From an uncultured Clostridium sp. (GTDB lineage Bacteria; Bacillota; Clostridia; Oscillospirales; Acutalibacteraceae): a stretch of DNA of 64,000 bases. The stretch is taken from positions 27,768-91,767 of the forward strand of contig CABRLN010000004.1 in assembly GCA_902471875.1 (NCBI GenBank), given 5' to 3'. The position numbers and the translations under genes are program-made. Shown here piece by piece: positions 24,282-33,700 of this stretch. Position 1 is the first letter of the stretch. The number at the start of each line of letters is the position of its first letter. The notes beneath the pieces were generated by a model. It was not told the origin of the DNA, did no database searches, and worked only from the letters and a program-made list of their open reading frames with translations.

Positions 24282-26687
24282 ATGATGATAAAATATAAAT
24301 TACGTGAGGTTGCTACAGATTTAGGGGTAACTAATAAAGAAGTAATAGAGGTACTAAGCAAATATATTGGAGGTGAGCCGAAAAAGCAGACAACAGTACT
24401 TACAGAAGAAGAGCTTAACGTGATTTTTGATTATTTTACACAGAAAAATAATATGGAAAGCTTTGATAAATATTATGCTGTTGCAGATGAAAAGGACGAA
24501 AACAAGCAAAACGAAGAAAAAAACGAGAAACCGTCTAAAAAAAGCAATACAAATAATAAAAAGACACAGCAAAGGTCTGACAGCAAGCAAACAGGCAGAA
24601 CGCAGAAAGAAAACACTACATCTGCCAAAAAGACAGAAGGCAAGTCGCAGACAAGGACTGATAATAAAAGTGAAAAACAAGACGACAATAATAATGATGT
24701 ACAATTAAAGAATAGAAAAGAAAGAAAAATTGTTGATACCCGTCAAGTAGTTGTAGATGTTGAAAGATATAACGAAAAATATGACAGACTGGCAAGCGAA
24801 AAAATTAAAAGTGAGAATCAGACAGCTCATAAGCAAAAAATTAACCAGCGTTCACAACAGCGCGGTAAGCAAAGAAGAGGAAAAAGAGAAACCGAGCAAG
24901 AGCGTTTGAACAGAATTGCTATGGAGCGTAAAAAGAAGCCTATAACTGTTTCAATTCCGGACGAAATACAGGTTGGTGAGCTTGCATTAAGACTAAAGGC
25001 TACAGCAGCCGAGGTTATTAAAAAGCTTATGATGCTTGGTGTAATGGCTTCTGTAAACGATACTGTTGATTTTGATACAGCCTCTCTTGTTGCAATGGAA
25101 TTTCATGCAAAGGTTGAAAAAGAGGTTGTTGTTACAATTGAAGAAAGAATTATTGACGACAGTGAAGATGATGACAGCAATCTTGTTGAGCGTGCACCTG
25201 TAGTTGTTGTTATGGGTCACGTTGACCATGGTAAAACCTCGCTTCTTGATGCCATTCGCCATGCTAATGTAACAGAGGGCGAAGCAGGCGGTATTACACA
25301 GCACATAGGTGCTTACCGTGTAAAGGTTAACGACCGTGAAATAACTTTCCTTGATACACCGGGACACGAAGCTTTTACAACAATGCGTGCAAGAGGTGCA
25401 ATGGCAACTGATATTGCTATTCTTGTTGTAGCCGCAGACGATGGTATTATGCCTCAAACCGTAGAGGCTATTAACCACGCTAAGGCTGCAGGGGTGTCAA
25501 TTATTGTAGCTATTAATAAAATGGATAAAATGGGTGCAAACCCTGACAATGTAAAGCAACAGCTTACAGAATACAACATAGTGCCTGAAGAATGGGGCGG
25601 CGATGTTCCGTGTATTCCTGTTTCAGCTAAAACTAAAGAGGGTCTTGATGACTTGCTTGAAATGGTTATTCTTACAGCAGATGTTATGGAGCTTAAGGCT
25701 AACCCTGACAGAAGTGCAAGGGGTGTAGTTATTGAGGCAAGACTAGACAAGGGCAGAGGCCCTATTGCGTCTATGCTTGTACAAAATGGTACTCTTAATG
25801 TTGGCGATATTATTGTTGCAGGTACATCTGTTGGTCGTGTAAGAGCAATGACCAATGACCACGGCGAAAAGGTTAAACAAGCAGGGCCTTCTTATCCTGT
25901 AGAAATTTCAGGTCTTGACGAGGTTCCTACAGGCGGAGATATTTTTAATGCTGTTTCTGACGAGCGTTTAGCAAGAGAGCTTGTTGAGCAGAGAAAAACA
26001 AAGGCTAAAGAGGAATTATTTAACTCACAAACAAAGGTTACCCTTGACAATTTGTTTGACCAAATGCAGCTTGGTGAAATTAAAGAGCTTAAAATTATCG
26101 TTAAGGCAGATGTTCAGGGTTCGGTTGAGGCTGTAAGACAGTCACTTGAAAAGCTGTCAAACGGTGAGGTTAGAGTCAATGTAATTCATGGGGCAGTCGG
26201 TGCAATTAATGAATCTGATGTTATGCTTGCAAAGGCGTCAAACGCAATTGTAGTAGGATTTAATGTTCGTCCTGACGCAGTTGCGCAGGCTACAGCTGAA
26301 CGTGACGGAATTGAATTGCATATGTACAGAGTAATCTATGACTGTATTGAAGAAATTGAACAAGCAATGAAGGGTATGCTTGCGCCAAAAACCAGAGAGG
26401 TTGAGCTTGGTAAGGCAGAGTGCCGTAATGTTATTAAAATTAAAAATGTGGGCTTTATTGCAGGCAGCTATGTACTAAGCGGTAAAGTAGAGCGTAACGC
26501 TATGGTTCGTGTAGTACGTGACGGTATTGTAATTACAGAGGATACAATGTCATCCTTGCAAAGATTTAAAGATGCTGTTAAAGAGGTTGCCGCAGGCTAT
26601 GAGTGCGGTATTGGTTTAGAGCATTTCTCTGACCTTAAAGAGGGCGACATTTTTGAAGTATTCAAAATTGAGGAATACAGAGATTAA
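24282..26687 (+). CDS. infB: Translation initiation factor IF-2
   Basis: GTPase that places initiator tRNA on the 30S subunit and promotes subunit joining. Order: an IF2-N helical domain (about residues 1-55); a long Lys/Asn/Gln/Thr-rich low-complexity linker (about 60-200); a second IF2-N (about 225-275); the G domain with GHVDHGKTSLLD (about 311-322), DTPGHEAF and NKMD; then domains II-IV. 802 residues from the ATG at 24282, which has AAGGAGG 10 bases before it; a TTG at 24276 is too close. The adjacent ATG at 24285 is an alternative. Confidence 0.95.
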   Translation: MMIKYKLREVATDLGVTNKEVIEVLSKYIGGEPKKQTTVLTEEELNVIFDYFTQKNNMESFDKYYAVADEKDENKQNEEKNEKPSKKSNTNNKKTQQRSDSKQTGRTQKENTTSAKKTEGKSQTRTDNKSEKQDDNNNDVQLKNRKERKIVDTRQVVVDVERYNEKYDRLASEKIKSENQTAHKQKINQRSQQRGKQRRGKRETEQERLNRIAMERKKKPITVSIPDEIQVGELALRLKATAAEVIKKLMMLGVMASVNDTVDFDTASLVAMEFHAKVEKEVVVTIEERIIDDSEDDDSNLVERAPVVVVMGHVDHGKTSLLDAIRHANVTEGEAGGITQHIGAYRVKVNDREITFLDTPGHEAFTTMRARGAMATDIAILVVAADDGIMPQTVEAINHAKAAGVSIIVAINKMDKMGANPDNVKQQLTEYNIVPEEWGGDVPCIPVSAKTKEGLDDLLEMVILTADVMELKANPDRSARGVVIEARLDKGRGPIASMLVQNGTLNVGDIIVAGTSVGRVRAMTNDHGEKVKQAGPSYPVEISGLDEVPTGGDIFNAVSDERLARELVEQRKTKAKEELFNSQTKVTLDNLFDQMQLGEIKELKIIVKADVQGSVEAVRQSLEKLSNGEVRVNVIHGAVGAINESDVMLAKASNAIVVGFNVRPDAVAQATAERDGIELHMYRVIYDCIEEIEQAMKGMLAPKTREVELGKAECRNVIKIKNVGFIAGSYVLSGKVERNAMVRVVRDGIVITEDTMSSLQRFKDAVKEVAAGYECGIGLEHFSDLKEGDIFEVFKIEEYRD

Positions 26688-26696
26688 TAAAACTAC

Positions 26697-26724
26697 AAGG
26701 CGGACTTTGTTAGTCCGCCTTTCG
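26697..26724 (+). terminator. Hairpin after infB
   Basis: AAGGCGGACT pairs perfectly with AGTCCGCCTT around a 5-base loop, followed by only a short T run. It is probably a partial terminator, as rbfA is 110 bases on with no clear promoter of its own. Confidence 0.75.
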
Positions 26725-26835
26725 CCAATTATTGTTAAATGTAAATAAGGAAATTATTAGTACTATATAATTTTTGCTATGTTTAATAAATAAATGTAAA
26801 GAATATAATGTATGATGATAAAAGGAGAAAATAAT

Positions 26836-27213
26836 ATGGCAGGACATAGAATGGGACGCACCACAGAGGATATTAAACGTGAGCTTACTGCTATTTTGCG
26901 TGAGATGAAGGATCCGCGTGTAAGCGACGCTCTTGTTAGCGTTGTTAGGGTAGAGGTTACTAACGACCTTTCATATTGCAGCATTTATGTAAGCTCTATG
27001 TATGGTATGGAAAAAAGTAAAGAGGCAGCAAAGGCATTAAAAAATGCAGCAGGCTATATAAGAAAAGAGCTTGGCAGCAGGCTAAAGCTTCGTCATGTGC
27101 CCGCACCACTTTTTTATGCAACAGACTCTATTGAGTATAGTGCAAATATTAATAAACTACTGTTGGACCTTGACATTCCTGAAGAGGAGGAAGAAGATGA
27201 GGCAGATAAATAA
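26836..27213 (+). CDS. rbfA: 30S ribosome-binding factor A
   Basis: Late 30S maturation factor that acts near the 5' end of 16S rRNA. 125 residues, KH-like fold: GRTTEDIKRELTAILREMKDPRV at the start, then the VTNDLSYCSIYVSS strand block and the LRHVPAPLFYATDSIEY end. ATG at 26836 follows an AAAGGAG site; ATGs at 26812 and 26815 lie ahead of that site. An acidic C-terminus overlaps the nrnA start by 17 bases. Confidence 0.93.
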   Translation: MAGHRMGRTTEDIKRELTAILREMKDPRVSDALVSVVRVEVTNDLSYCSIYVSSMYGMEKSKEAAKALKNAAGYIRKELGSRLKLRHVPAPLFYATDSIEYSANINKLLLDLDIPEEEEEDEADK

Positions 27214-28150
27214 TATAGCAGAGGTTGCTGATTTTTTTAAAAATAATGACTGCTTTGGTATTCTTACACATCAGTTTCCGGACGGCGACACATTAGGCTC
27301 GGCTTATGGGCTGTGCGGTATGTTGTTGCAAATGGGTAAAAAAGCTCAAGTGTTGATAAACGGCGAAAAATTACCGAAAAAATTTGAATATCTTAAAACA
27401 GGTATTAATAAAACAGAATTTACGGTTGAAAGCTATGTAAGCGTAGATGTTGCCGACAGTAAGCTGTTGGGTGAACTAAATGTTTATAAAAATCAAATAA
27501 AGCTGGCTATAGACCACCACAGCACTCATAAGCCTTTTGCTGATGTTTACTATGTAAACACTATGGCGTCAAACTGCGAAAATATTTATATGCTTGCAGA
27601 AAAACTGAATGTTAATATTACAAAAGATATTGCAAACGCTCTTTATACCGGCATTGCAACTGACACGGGATGTTTCAGATATTCAAATACCACGGCAACA
27701 ACCCATATTATAGCTGCACAGCTTATGCAGTGCGGGGGTGAGGCTGATTTTATAAACAAGCTTATGTTTGAAACGGTTTCAAAAAATAAAAAGGCGCTTG
27801 AGTCATTTGTTATTGGAAATATGGAATATTTTTATAATGACCGTGTAGCAGTTGCACACACCACAAAGGCAATCTTAAAGCAGTTTAATATTCCTGAAGA
27901 TGAGGTTGAGGGTTTGTCTGCAATTCCGCGTACTATTGAAGGGGTGCTTGTGGGAATTACCATACGAGAAAAAGATGAAAAAACATTTAAAATTTCAGTA
28001 AGAACAAATAACGGTGTAGATGCAAGCCAAATATGCAGTGAACTGGGTGGCGGCGGTCACAAGGCTGCGGCAGGCTGTGCTGTTGAGGGTACGCTGGAGC
28101 AGGTAAAAAATATAATTTTACCTATTGTTTATAAATATATTAATGAATAA
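27197..28150 (+). CDS. nrnA: DHH-family phosphoesterase, NrnA-like
   Basis: By family, degrades very short RNAs (nanoRNA) and dephosphorylates pAp. The DHH motifs are visible: PDGDTLGSA (about residues 31-39), DVAD, DHHSTH, and the DHHA1 domain GGGGHKAAAG near the C-terminus. 318 residues is normal. ATG at 27197 has GAGGAGG just upstream and lies inside the end of rbfA, so the genes are coupled. The rbfA-nrnA-truB order is common in Firmicutes. Confidence 0.92.
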   Translation: MRQINNIAEVADFFKNNDCFGILTHQFPDGDTLGSAYGLCGMLLQMGKKAQVLINGEKLPKKFEYLKTGINKTEFTVESYVSVDVADSKLLGELNVYKNQIKLAIDHHSTHKPFADVYYVNTMASNCENIYMLAEKLNVNITKDIANALYTGIATDTGCFRYSNTTATTHIIAAQLMQCGGEADFINKLMFETVSKNKKALESFVIGNMEYFYNDRVAVAHTTKAILKQFNIPEDEVEGLSAIPRTIEGVLVGITIREKDEKTFKISVRTNNGVDASQICSELGGGGHKAAAGCAVEGTLEQVKNIILPIVYKYINE

Positions 28151-28159
28151 GGAATTTAT

Positions 28160-29062
28160 ATGGATGGAATAATTGTAATAAATAAACCTGCTAAGTTTAC
28201 TTCGTTTGATGTTGTTGCAGTTATGCGCGGTGTTACCAAAACTAAAAAAATTGGACATACAGGTACGCTGGACCCTATGGCTACAGGTGTTTTACCGCTT
28301 CTTTTCGGCAGTGCAACAAAAGCACAGTCTTTGTTGCCTGACAGCAGTAAAGAATATATTGCCGGTTTTCAGCTGGGTGTAACTACAGATACTCTTGATA
28401 TTTGGGGTACAGTAAAAAGCAAAAGTGAAATTCATGTAAGCAAAGAGGATATTCAACAGCTTCTGCCACAGTTTACAGGAAATATTTTACAGATGCCGCC
28501 AATGTATTCGGCTGTGCAAAAGGACGGAAAAAGACTTTACGAGCTTGCACGACAGGGAATTGTTGTAGAGCGTGAGAAAAGACAGGTTAACATCAGCAAA
28601 CTACAGCTGTTAGAATATAATGAAAATAATGCCTGTGGAAGGCTGTATATTGCTTGTTCCAAGGGTACATATATTCGCACATTAATTGATGACATTGGTG
28701 TAATGTTAAAATGTGGCGGTATAATGACATCGTTGTGCCGAACTTCCGCTTGCGGTTTTACACTAGACGAAGCAATAACCTTAGAGCAGGTCAAGGAGCT
28801 TTCAACAAATGGAGTACTGGAAAATTATTTAAAAAGTGTAGAGGGTGTTTTTAAGCCATACAGAGAAGTTTTCGTGTCAGATTTGCAGGCTAAAAGATTT
28901 TGTAACGGCGGTCAGTTGGATATTGCAAGGCTGAAAATAAAAAATCCTGAGGATAATGAAATTATCCGTGTAAAAACAGGCAGTAATTTTTTTATAGGGT
29001 TAGGAAAGGTTCAATTGCAAAACAAACAGCTTGCTATATATAAGCTGTTTAACTTTGTATGA
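28160..29062 (+). CDS. truB: tRNA pseudouridine-55 synthase
   Basis: Makes pseudouridine 55 in the T-loop of tRNAs. The catalytic Asp38 is in GHTGTLDPMATG, and the KPAKFTSFDVV, PPMYSAVQKDGKRLYELAR and GTYIRTL blocks of TruB are present. 300 residues with a PUA-like C-terminal part. It starts 9 bases after nrnA. In many Firmicutes ribF (riboflavin kinase) comes next; here a lipase gene takes that place. Confidence 0.94.
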   Translation: MDGIIVINKPAKFTSFDVVAVMRGVTKTKKIGHTGTLDPMATGVLPLLFGSATKAQSLLPDSSKEYIAGFQLGVTTDTLDIWGTVKSKSEIHVSKEDIQQLLPQFTGNILQMPPMYSAVQKDGKRLYELARQGIVVEREKRQVNISKLQLLEYNENNACGRLYIACSKGTYIRTLIDDIGVMLKCGGIMTSLCRTSACGFTLDEAITLEQVKELSTNGVLENYLKSVEGVFKPYREVFVSDLQAKRFCNGGQLDIARLKIKNPEDNEIIRVKTGSNFFIGLGKVQLQNKQLAIYKLFNFV

Positions 29063-29083
29063 TTATATGAAGGAGATGTACAA

Positions 29084-29929
29084 ATGAAGACAGGCTTAGT
29101 ACTTGAAGGCGGTGGAAAAAGAGGAATTTATGTCGCAGGTGTACTTGACGTATTATTGGAGCATAATATAATTGTTGACGGTGTTATTGGCACTTCGGCA
29201 GGTGCCGTAAACGGTAGTTCTTATGTTTCAAATCAATATGAGCGCAATTTAAGATATAATGTACGATTTGCAAAAGAAAGAAAATATATGAGCATATATT
29301 CGCTTATAACCACAGGTAATGTAGTTGGTACAGAATTTGCTTACCATACCTTGCCTGATGAGCTTGAAGTTTTCGACCACGATGCCTTTGAAAAATCTCC
29401 TGTAGATTTTTATGTAACCTGCAGTAACATAGAAACAGGTAAAGCAGAATATATATTGTGCAAAAGCCTTCGGGGAGAAAAAATGGATTATTTAAGGGCG
29501 TCAGCATCTTTGCCGTATGTTTCTCAAATTGTAGAAATTGATAATAAAAAACTGCTTGACGGCGGTGTTTGTGACAGTATTCCTTTAAAGGCTTTTCAGA
29601 ATATGGGGTATGATAAAAATGTTGTTGTACTTACCCGACCAAAGGGATATATTAAAAAACCCGAAAATAATATACTTGCAAAGCTTTACTACGGTAAATA
29701 CCCTGAATTTATTTTTGCTTTAAAAAATAGATATGCTGTGTATAACAGAACAATAAGATATATTGAAGAGCAGGAAAAACAGGGAAACATAATTGTATTA
29801 AGGCCAAGCAAGAGCATTGCGGTAGGAAGAATGGAAAAAAATCCTGAACTTATTAAAGAGATGTACAAGCTGGGCAAAAAAGATGCTAATAAAATTATTA
29901 ATGAAATATCATTATTTTTGAATAAATAA
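29084..29929 (+). CDS. Patatin-like phospholipase
   Basis: A serine acylhydrolase of 281 residues. The patatin elements are complete: oxyanion loop GGGKRGIY (about 9-16), nucleophile Ser38 in GTSAG, and the DGG dyad Asp at about 159 (LLDGGVCDS). The best resemblance is to the YjjU-like cytoplasmic patatins of unknown substrate. No signal peptide is seen. It is 21 bases after truB behind an AAGGAG site, so it probably shares the translation-operon transcript. Phospholipid or lysophospholipid hydrolysis is inferred from family only. Confidence 0.88.
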   Translation: MKTGLVLEGGGKRGIYVAGVLDVLLEHNIIVDGVIGTSAGAVNGSSYVSNQYERNLRYNVRFAKERKYMSIYSLITTGNVVGTEFAYHTLPDELEVFDHDAFEKSPVDFYVTCSNIETGKAEYILCKSLRGEKMDYLRASASLPYVSQIVEIDNKKLLDGGVCDSIPLKAFQNMGYDKNVVVLTRPKGYIKKPENNILAKLYYGKYPEFIFALKNRYAVYNRTIRYIEEQEKQGNIIVLRPSKSIAVGRMEKNPELIKEMYKLGKKDANKIINEISLFLNK

Positions 29930-29983
29930 CCCAAAATATGCTTAAAAATCATTGTAGTTGTTAAAAGAAATTACTTAAAAGTG

Positions 29984-30012
29984 TTGAAAATACATATTTT
30001 TTCAAGTATAAT
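29984..30012 (+). promoter_or_regulatory. Promoter of the DHHW protein gene
   Basis: TTGAAA, 17 bases, TATAAT, 42 bases ahead of the ATG, which has a strong GAGGAGG site. Confidence 0.75.
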
Positions 30013-30053
30013 GAAATAAAAATAATGTTATATTTGAGGAGGATAGGGATATT

Positions 30054-31289
30054 ATGGAGGATGAAAGATACGACTCAGAGTTTGAAGATGAGCGTCTTAG
30101 AAAACGACAAGAACAACGCCGTATCAGAAAAAAGAAAGAATTAGCCCGAAGGCGTATGAGAAACAGAATTATAATGATAGTTATAGCGTTATTAGTTCTA
30201 TTATTTATTATACTTGGTATTTCTTCTTGTGTTTCAAGCTGTGCAAGCAAAAGTGCCCAAAATGCTCAAACAAATAATGCAGGTGCCAATTCAACAACAC
30301 AGCCGCAAACGGCTACAGTTGCAGCAGCAACACAATCTTCAACACAGCCTTCTACACAACCCACAAACGCTATTAAAGACAATGGTGAAGATGGCTATGT
30401 AACAGACTCTGGAATTTATATTTGGGATAACAAGGCTTTTGAGATGTTTTACGGTACAACAGACATGGCTCAGACATATGCAAACGCCATATCTCATTAC
30501 AGACAGCAGCTTGATAGCTCTATTAACGTTTATAATATGGTGGTTCCAACCCATGTTGCGTTTGGTTTGCCGGACAGACTTGAAAGTAAGGTTGAAAGCA
30601 ACAGCCAAAGTGATTATTTAAATGCAATTTATAGCCTTTATAATGCTGATATAAAAAGTGTAAATATTTATGACGCAATGGAACAGCACAAAACAGAATA
30701 CGAATTTTTTAACACTGACCACCATTGGACAGCATTAGGTTCTTATTATGCATATCAGGAATTTTGTAAGGTTGCAGGTGAAACACCTGTAGATATTAAT
30801 AAACTTACTTCAAAGGAGATTACAGGCTTTGTAGGTTCACTGTACACATCAACAAGTGCAGAGGTTCTTAAAAATCACCCTGACACCGTACAGTATTACG
30901 ATATGCAAGAAACATACACAATGAACCTATTGCAGAAGGGCAGCGATGATTTTATTGAGCTTGACAGTATGTACTATCAAGATGCTCAAGCCGGTTCTGA
31001 AACTTACGGTGTATTTATTTGGGGTGATAACCCTATTACAAAAATTGAGAATGCGGATAAAAAGAATGGCAGAAAAATTCTTGTCATTAAAGAATCTTAT
31101 GGTAATGCTTTTGTACCTTGGCTTGTAAATAATTATGATGAGGTTCATGCTATTGATTTTAGGCATTACGAAGGTAATGTTGTAAGCTATTGTACAGAAA
31201 ACGGTATTACTGATGTACTGTTTTTAAACGGTGTAATGAGCTCATCCAGCAGCTTTCAAATTGACAGCATGAGTTCGTTATTTGCCTAA
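30054..31289 (+). CDS. Membrane-anchored DHHW-family protein
   Basis: 411 residues: a highly charged Arg/Lys/Glu-rich cytoplasmic start (about 1-42), one membrane helix (about 43-63), a Ser/Thr/Gln/Pro-rich extracellular linker (about 70-112) and a globular extracellular domain. That domain holds the DHHW motif (residues 222-225, in FNTDHHWTALGSYYAY) and VIKESYGNAFVPWL, the pattern of PF14286 and of SGNH-hydrolase-like AlgJ/AlgX relatives. Such domains are linked to acetyl transfer or removal on cell-surface glycans, but no activity is established for this family. It has its own promoter and ends before a bidirectional terminator. Confidence 0.82.
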   Translation: MEDERYDSEFEDERLRKRQEQRRIRKKKELARRRMRNRIIMIVIALLVLLFIILGISSCVSSCASKSAQNAQTNNAGANSTTQPQTATVAAATQSSTQPSTQPTNAIKDNGEDGYVTDSGIYIWDNKAFEMFYGTTDMAQTYANAISHYRQQLDSSINVYNMVVPTHVAFGLPDRLESKVESNSQSDYLNAIYSLYNADIKSVNIYDAMEQHKTEYEFFNTDHHWTALGSYYAYQEFCKVAGETPVDINKLTSKEITGFVGSLYTSTSAEVLKNHPDTVQYYDMQETYTMNLLQKGSDDFIELDSMYYQDAQAGSETYGVFIWGDNPITKIENADKKNGRKILVIKESYGNAFVPWLVNNYDEVHAIDFRHYEGNVVSYCTENGITDVLFLNGVMSSSSSFQIDSMSSLFA

Positions 31290-31592
31290 ACAATTGTTAT
31301 TTTGTTTATAAGGTTAAATTAAACATCAGGGCTTGTTTGAAAAATCATGTGATAATGTTTATTATGAACAGAATTGTAAAAAGCAAATAAAAGAAAAAAG
31401 AGCCTCCTATGGTGGAATAATAGAACCATAGGAGGCTTTGCTGTGTCAAAAGAATGCAGAAACATATAGGAGTATTAAAAGTGCTTTAGTTAATAGAAGA
31501 TTGCATAGTTATTGCACAAATATGTATATTTAATTCTATACAATAATTTAAGACAGAAAGCTTGTGCAGAATATTTTATGATAAATAAAATG
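31290..31592. other. Gap between convergent genes
   Basis: Holds one strong bidirectional terminator. Outside it I see AT-rich DNA with no open frame or further structure. Confidence 0.6.
31397..31440. terminator. Bidirectional terminator
   Basis: AGCCTCCTATGGT pairs perfectly with ACCATAGGAGGCT. The minus-strand side has a long T tract (from the AAAAAAG flank), the plus side only TTT. It serves the convergent DHHW and YdcF-like genes. Confidence 0.88.
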
Positions 31593-32432
31593 TTACCTGA
31601 AAAAAGCATCATAAGGTAATCCGAACCACTCTCTTACCCAGAAGGTTGGTAAAAGAATCCAGTTAGTTTCAGCACTTACTGCACCAATGCTGCTTTCAAT
31701 GCCCAACTTGCGTGCTATAAGTAAGGCTCTGGCTTGGTGAAAGCCGTCTGATACAATAGCTATGTCTGTATTTTTGTTCTGATTTTTAATAATGTTATAT
31801 GAATATAAAATATTTTCTTGTGTGTTAGTTGCTTTTTCTTCAAGAAATATTCTGTTTTTGTCAATACCGTTTTGTGTAAGTACATTATACATACACTGTG
31901 CTTCTGTAATGCTTGCTGTATTGCCCAAACCGCCTGTTGCAACACAAATTGCTTTGGGATTATCTTCAAGAAATTTTGTTCCTGCTGTAATCCTGTCATA
32001 TAATATTAAGCTTGGGCTTGTACCCTTAACCTGTGCACCAAGTATAATAGCCGAAGCGTTTGTGCTTGGCGGAATACTTGCAAATACAGCCATAAAAATG
32101 CTTGTAATAAAGGCATAAACAGCAAATGTGTAAATTAGAAAACGTCCTGTTTTCCACAATATTTTAGTAAATGTATTTTGGTAAAACTTATTTCTAAGCT
32201 TTTTAAACAAGGGTTTGGCACCAAAATAGACAATAACAAACAAGCTCATTATTATTCCGAATAAATTATAAGGATTTATAATTCCGTAAATTATAAAAGG
32301 CAGTATAAACCAAATTAAGAAAATTGAACCTATTATTACCATAGCTGTTCTAAAAATTGTGAATATTGCTGATGTTTTGTGTTTAGAATTTTTTATTTCA
32401 GATGAAGCTGAAGTTTGAATTTCTTGTACCAT
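31593..32432 (-). CDS. YdcF/SanA-like (DUF218) membrane protein
   Basis: 279 residues: a short polar start, about four membrane helices in the first 130 residues, then a DUF218 domain with SAIILGAQVKG, KATNTQENILYS and IVSDGFHQARALLIARKLG. Family members ElyC and SanA affect envelope integrity and vancomycin sensitivity; the chemistry is unknown. The start at 32432 is chosen because AGGAGG lies at good spacing before it; an in-frame upstream ATG has no ribosome site. It is a monocistronic-looking unit next to the amidohydrolase gene. Confidence 0.85.
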   Translation of the reverse strand: MVQEIQTSASSEIKNSKHKTSAIFTIFRTAMVIIGSIFLIWFILPFIIYGIINPYNLFGIIMSLFVIVYFGAKPLFKKLRNKFYQNTFTKILWKTGRFLIYTFAVYAFITSIFMAVFASIPPSTNASAIILGAQVKGTSPSLILYDRITAGTKFLEDNPKAICVATGGLGNTASITEAQCMYNVLTQNGIDKNRIFLEEKATNTQENILYSYNIIKNQNKNTDIAIVSDGFHQARALLIARKLGIESSIGAVSAETNWILLPTFWVREWFGLPYDAFFR

Positions 32433-32610
32433 AATAAACCTCCTGTATGTTATATAATACCACATAAATATAATTTAATATTATTGTATCATACCGCTTT
32501 AATGAATACAATTAATGACAATATTATTTACATATTATACATAAATTCTACAAATTGTTTTAGGAGGCAACGACTGCATTAAATTATATTTGCAGAAAAA
32601 TATATGCAGA

Positions 32611-32655
32611 AATAAACCGTGGCTGTTGTATATAACGACAGCCACGGTTTAATAT
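32611..32655 (-). terminator. Terminator of the amidohydrolase gene
   Basis: AAACCGTGGCTGT pairs perfectly with ACAGCCACGGTTT around a loop of about 11 bases, 16 bases past the minus-strand stop, with a T-rich 3' side. Confidence 0.85.
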
Positions 32656-32665
32656 ATAAATTTAA

Positions 32666-33496
32666 TTACAATCTGTTTTCAAGGAGTTTTTCTAACTTAA
32701 AAATTTTAACAGCATTTTTGTACATAAGCATATCATATTCTTCATTGGTTAGAAGTTCTTTTAATTCATTAAAATATTGCTGATAAAGCGAACGTTCACC
32801 TTTTGGGGTTACACCCAGTGTGTCGGTTCCGTCAATAGGATTGTCAGTGCCAAACATAATTTTGTCTGAACCGCATTCTTTAATTGCCTGTATAGTAGAC
32901 TCTACAGGTACCCAAGCTGTGTCGCCGTAAAGATTTTTTTGCTTTTTTATTAGCTTAATAGCCTCTTGATTGTCAGTGCCAAGTCCCATATGCCCCATTA
33001 TAAAGTTTACCTTAGGGTATTTAACAGCCATTTCGTAAACGCTTTCACAACATGATTCTGTCGAATTTCCTGTATGTGTAAGTATTGGCAGATTAAAGCT
33101 TTCGGCAAGCTTAATATATTCCTCTACCTGCGGTGAATTAAAATTAATAAATGAGTGTACAGGGTGAATTTTAATTCCCACGGTAATGTCTGAATTTTCT
33201 TTTATCATTGCACTTAGCTTTGTGGTAACACCCTCGTAGTGAGGCTTTACCCATGGCATAACTGCAATTTTTTTAGGGTGCTTTCGTGCAAATTCTATAG
33301 TATCAGCATAAGTAACCTCCTGAGATTTTTGTACAGTGTATGGTAAGGATTTGCTTTCGTGGTCAAAAGACGCAGCTTCGCAGTTAGAGCAAATTGAAAA
33401 GTCTATTCCGTATTTGTCCATAGACTTAATAAGATTTTCAGGCGGCATATGAAAATTCATAATACAACCAATGTGTGAGTGCACATCAATAATCAT
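32666..33496 (-). CDS. Metal-dependent hydrolase of the amidohydrolase superfamily
   Basis: 276 residues, TIM-barrel of the Amidohydro_2 type. DVHSHIG at the N-terminus supplies the HxH metal pair; VGIKIHPVHS, ILTHTGNS, FIMGHMG and MFGTDNP (metal or catalytic Asp) follow in the family order. Relatives include decarboxylases and lactonases, so the reaction is open. The start at 33496 follows an AGGAGTG site; a GTG three codons upstream overlaps it. It is divergent from the trp operon but shows no link to tryptophan metabolism. Confidence 0.8.
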   Translation of the reverse strand: MIIDVHSHIGCIMNFHMPPENLIKSMDKYGIDFSICSNCEAASFDHESKSLPYTVQKSQEVTYADTIEFARKHPKKIAVMPWVKPHYEGVTTKLSAMIKENSDITVGIKIHPVHSFINFNSPQVEEYIKLAESFNLPILTHTGNSTESCCESVYEMAVKYPKVNFIMGHMGLGTDNQEAIKLIKKQKNLYGDTAWVPVESTIQAIKECGSDKIMFGTDNPIDGTDTLGVTPKGERSLYQQYFNELKELLTNEEYDMLMYKNAVKIFKLEKLLENRL

Positions 33497-33558
33497 AAAA
33501 ATCACTCCTGTAAATTTTAATAATTCGTATTATTTTAATTTTACCGTTGTACAACCAT

Positions 33559-33586
33559 ATTATATCATTAAACCTGTAAAAATCAA
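33559..33586 (-). promoter_or_regulatory. Promoter of the amidohydrolase gene
   Basis: On the minus strand TTGATT and TATAAT are 16 bases apart. It is back to back with the trp promoter, about 65 bases away. Confidence 0.65.
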
Positions 33587-33651
33587 TTCTGTTTGAAAAT
33601 AAGGTATATATTGGATGTATAATTGTTAAAATTAAAATAATGTAAAATTTG

Positions 33652-33680
33652 TTGACAATTGAATGTGTGAGGTATATAAT
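33652..33680 (+). promoter_or_regulatory. Promoter of the trp operon
   Basis: Perfect consensus TTGACA and TATAAT separated by 17 bases. Transcription should start around 33687, just before the T-box leader. Such a strong promoter fits control by termination rather than initiation. Confidence 0.88.
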
Positions 33681-33700
33681 GTTAACAAATGATAATATTT

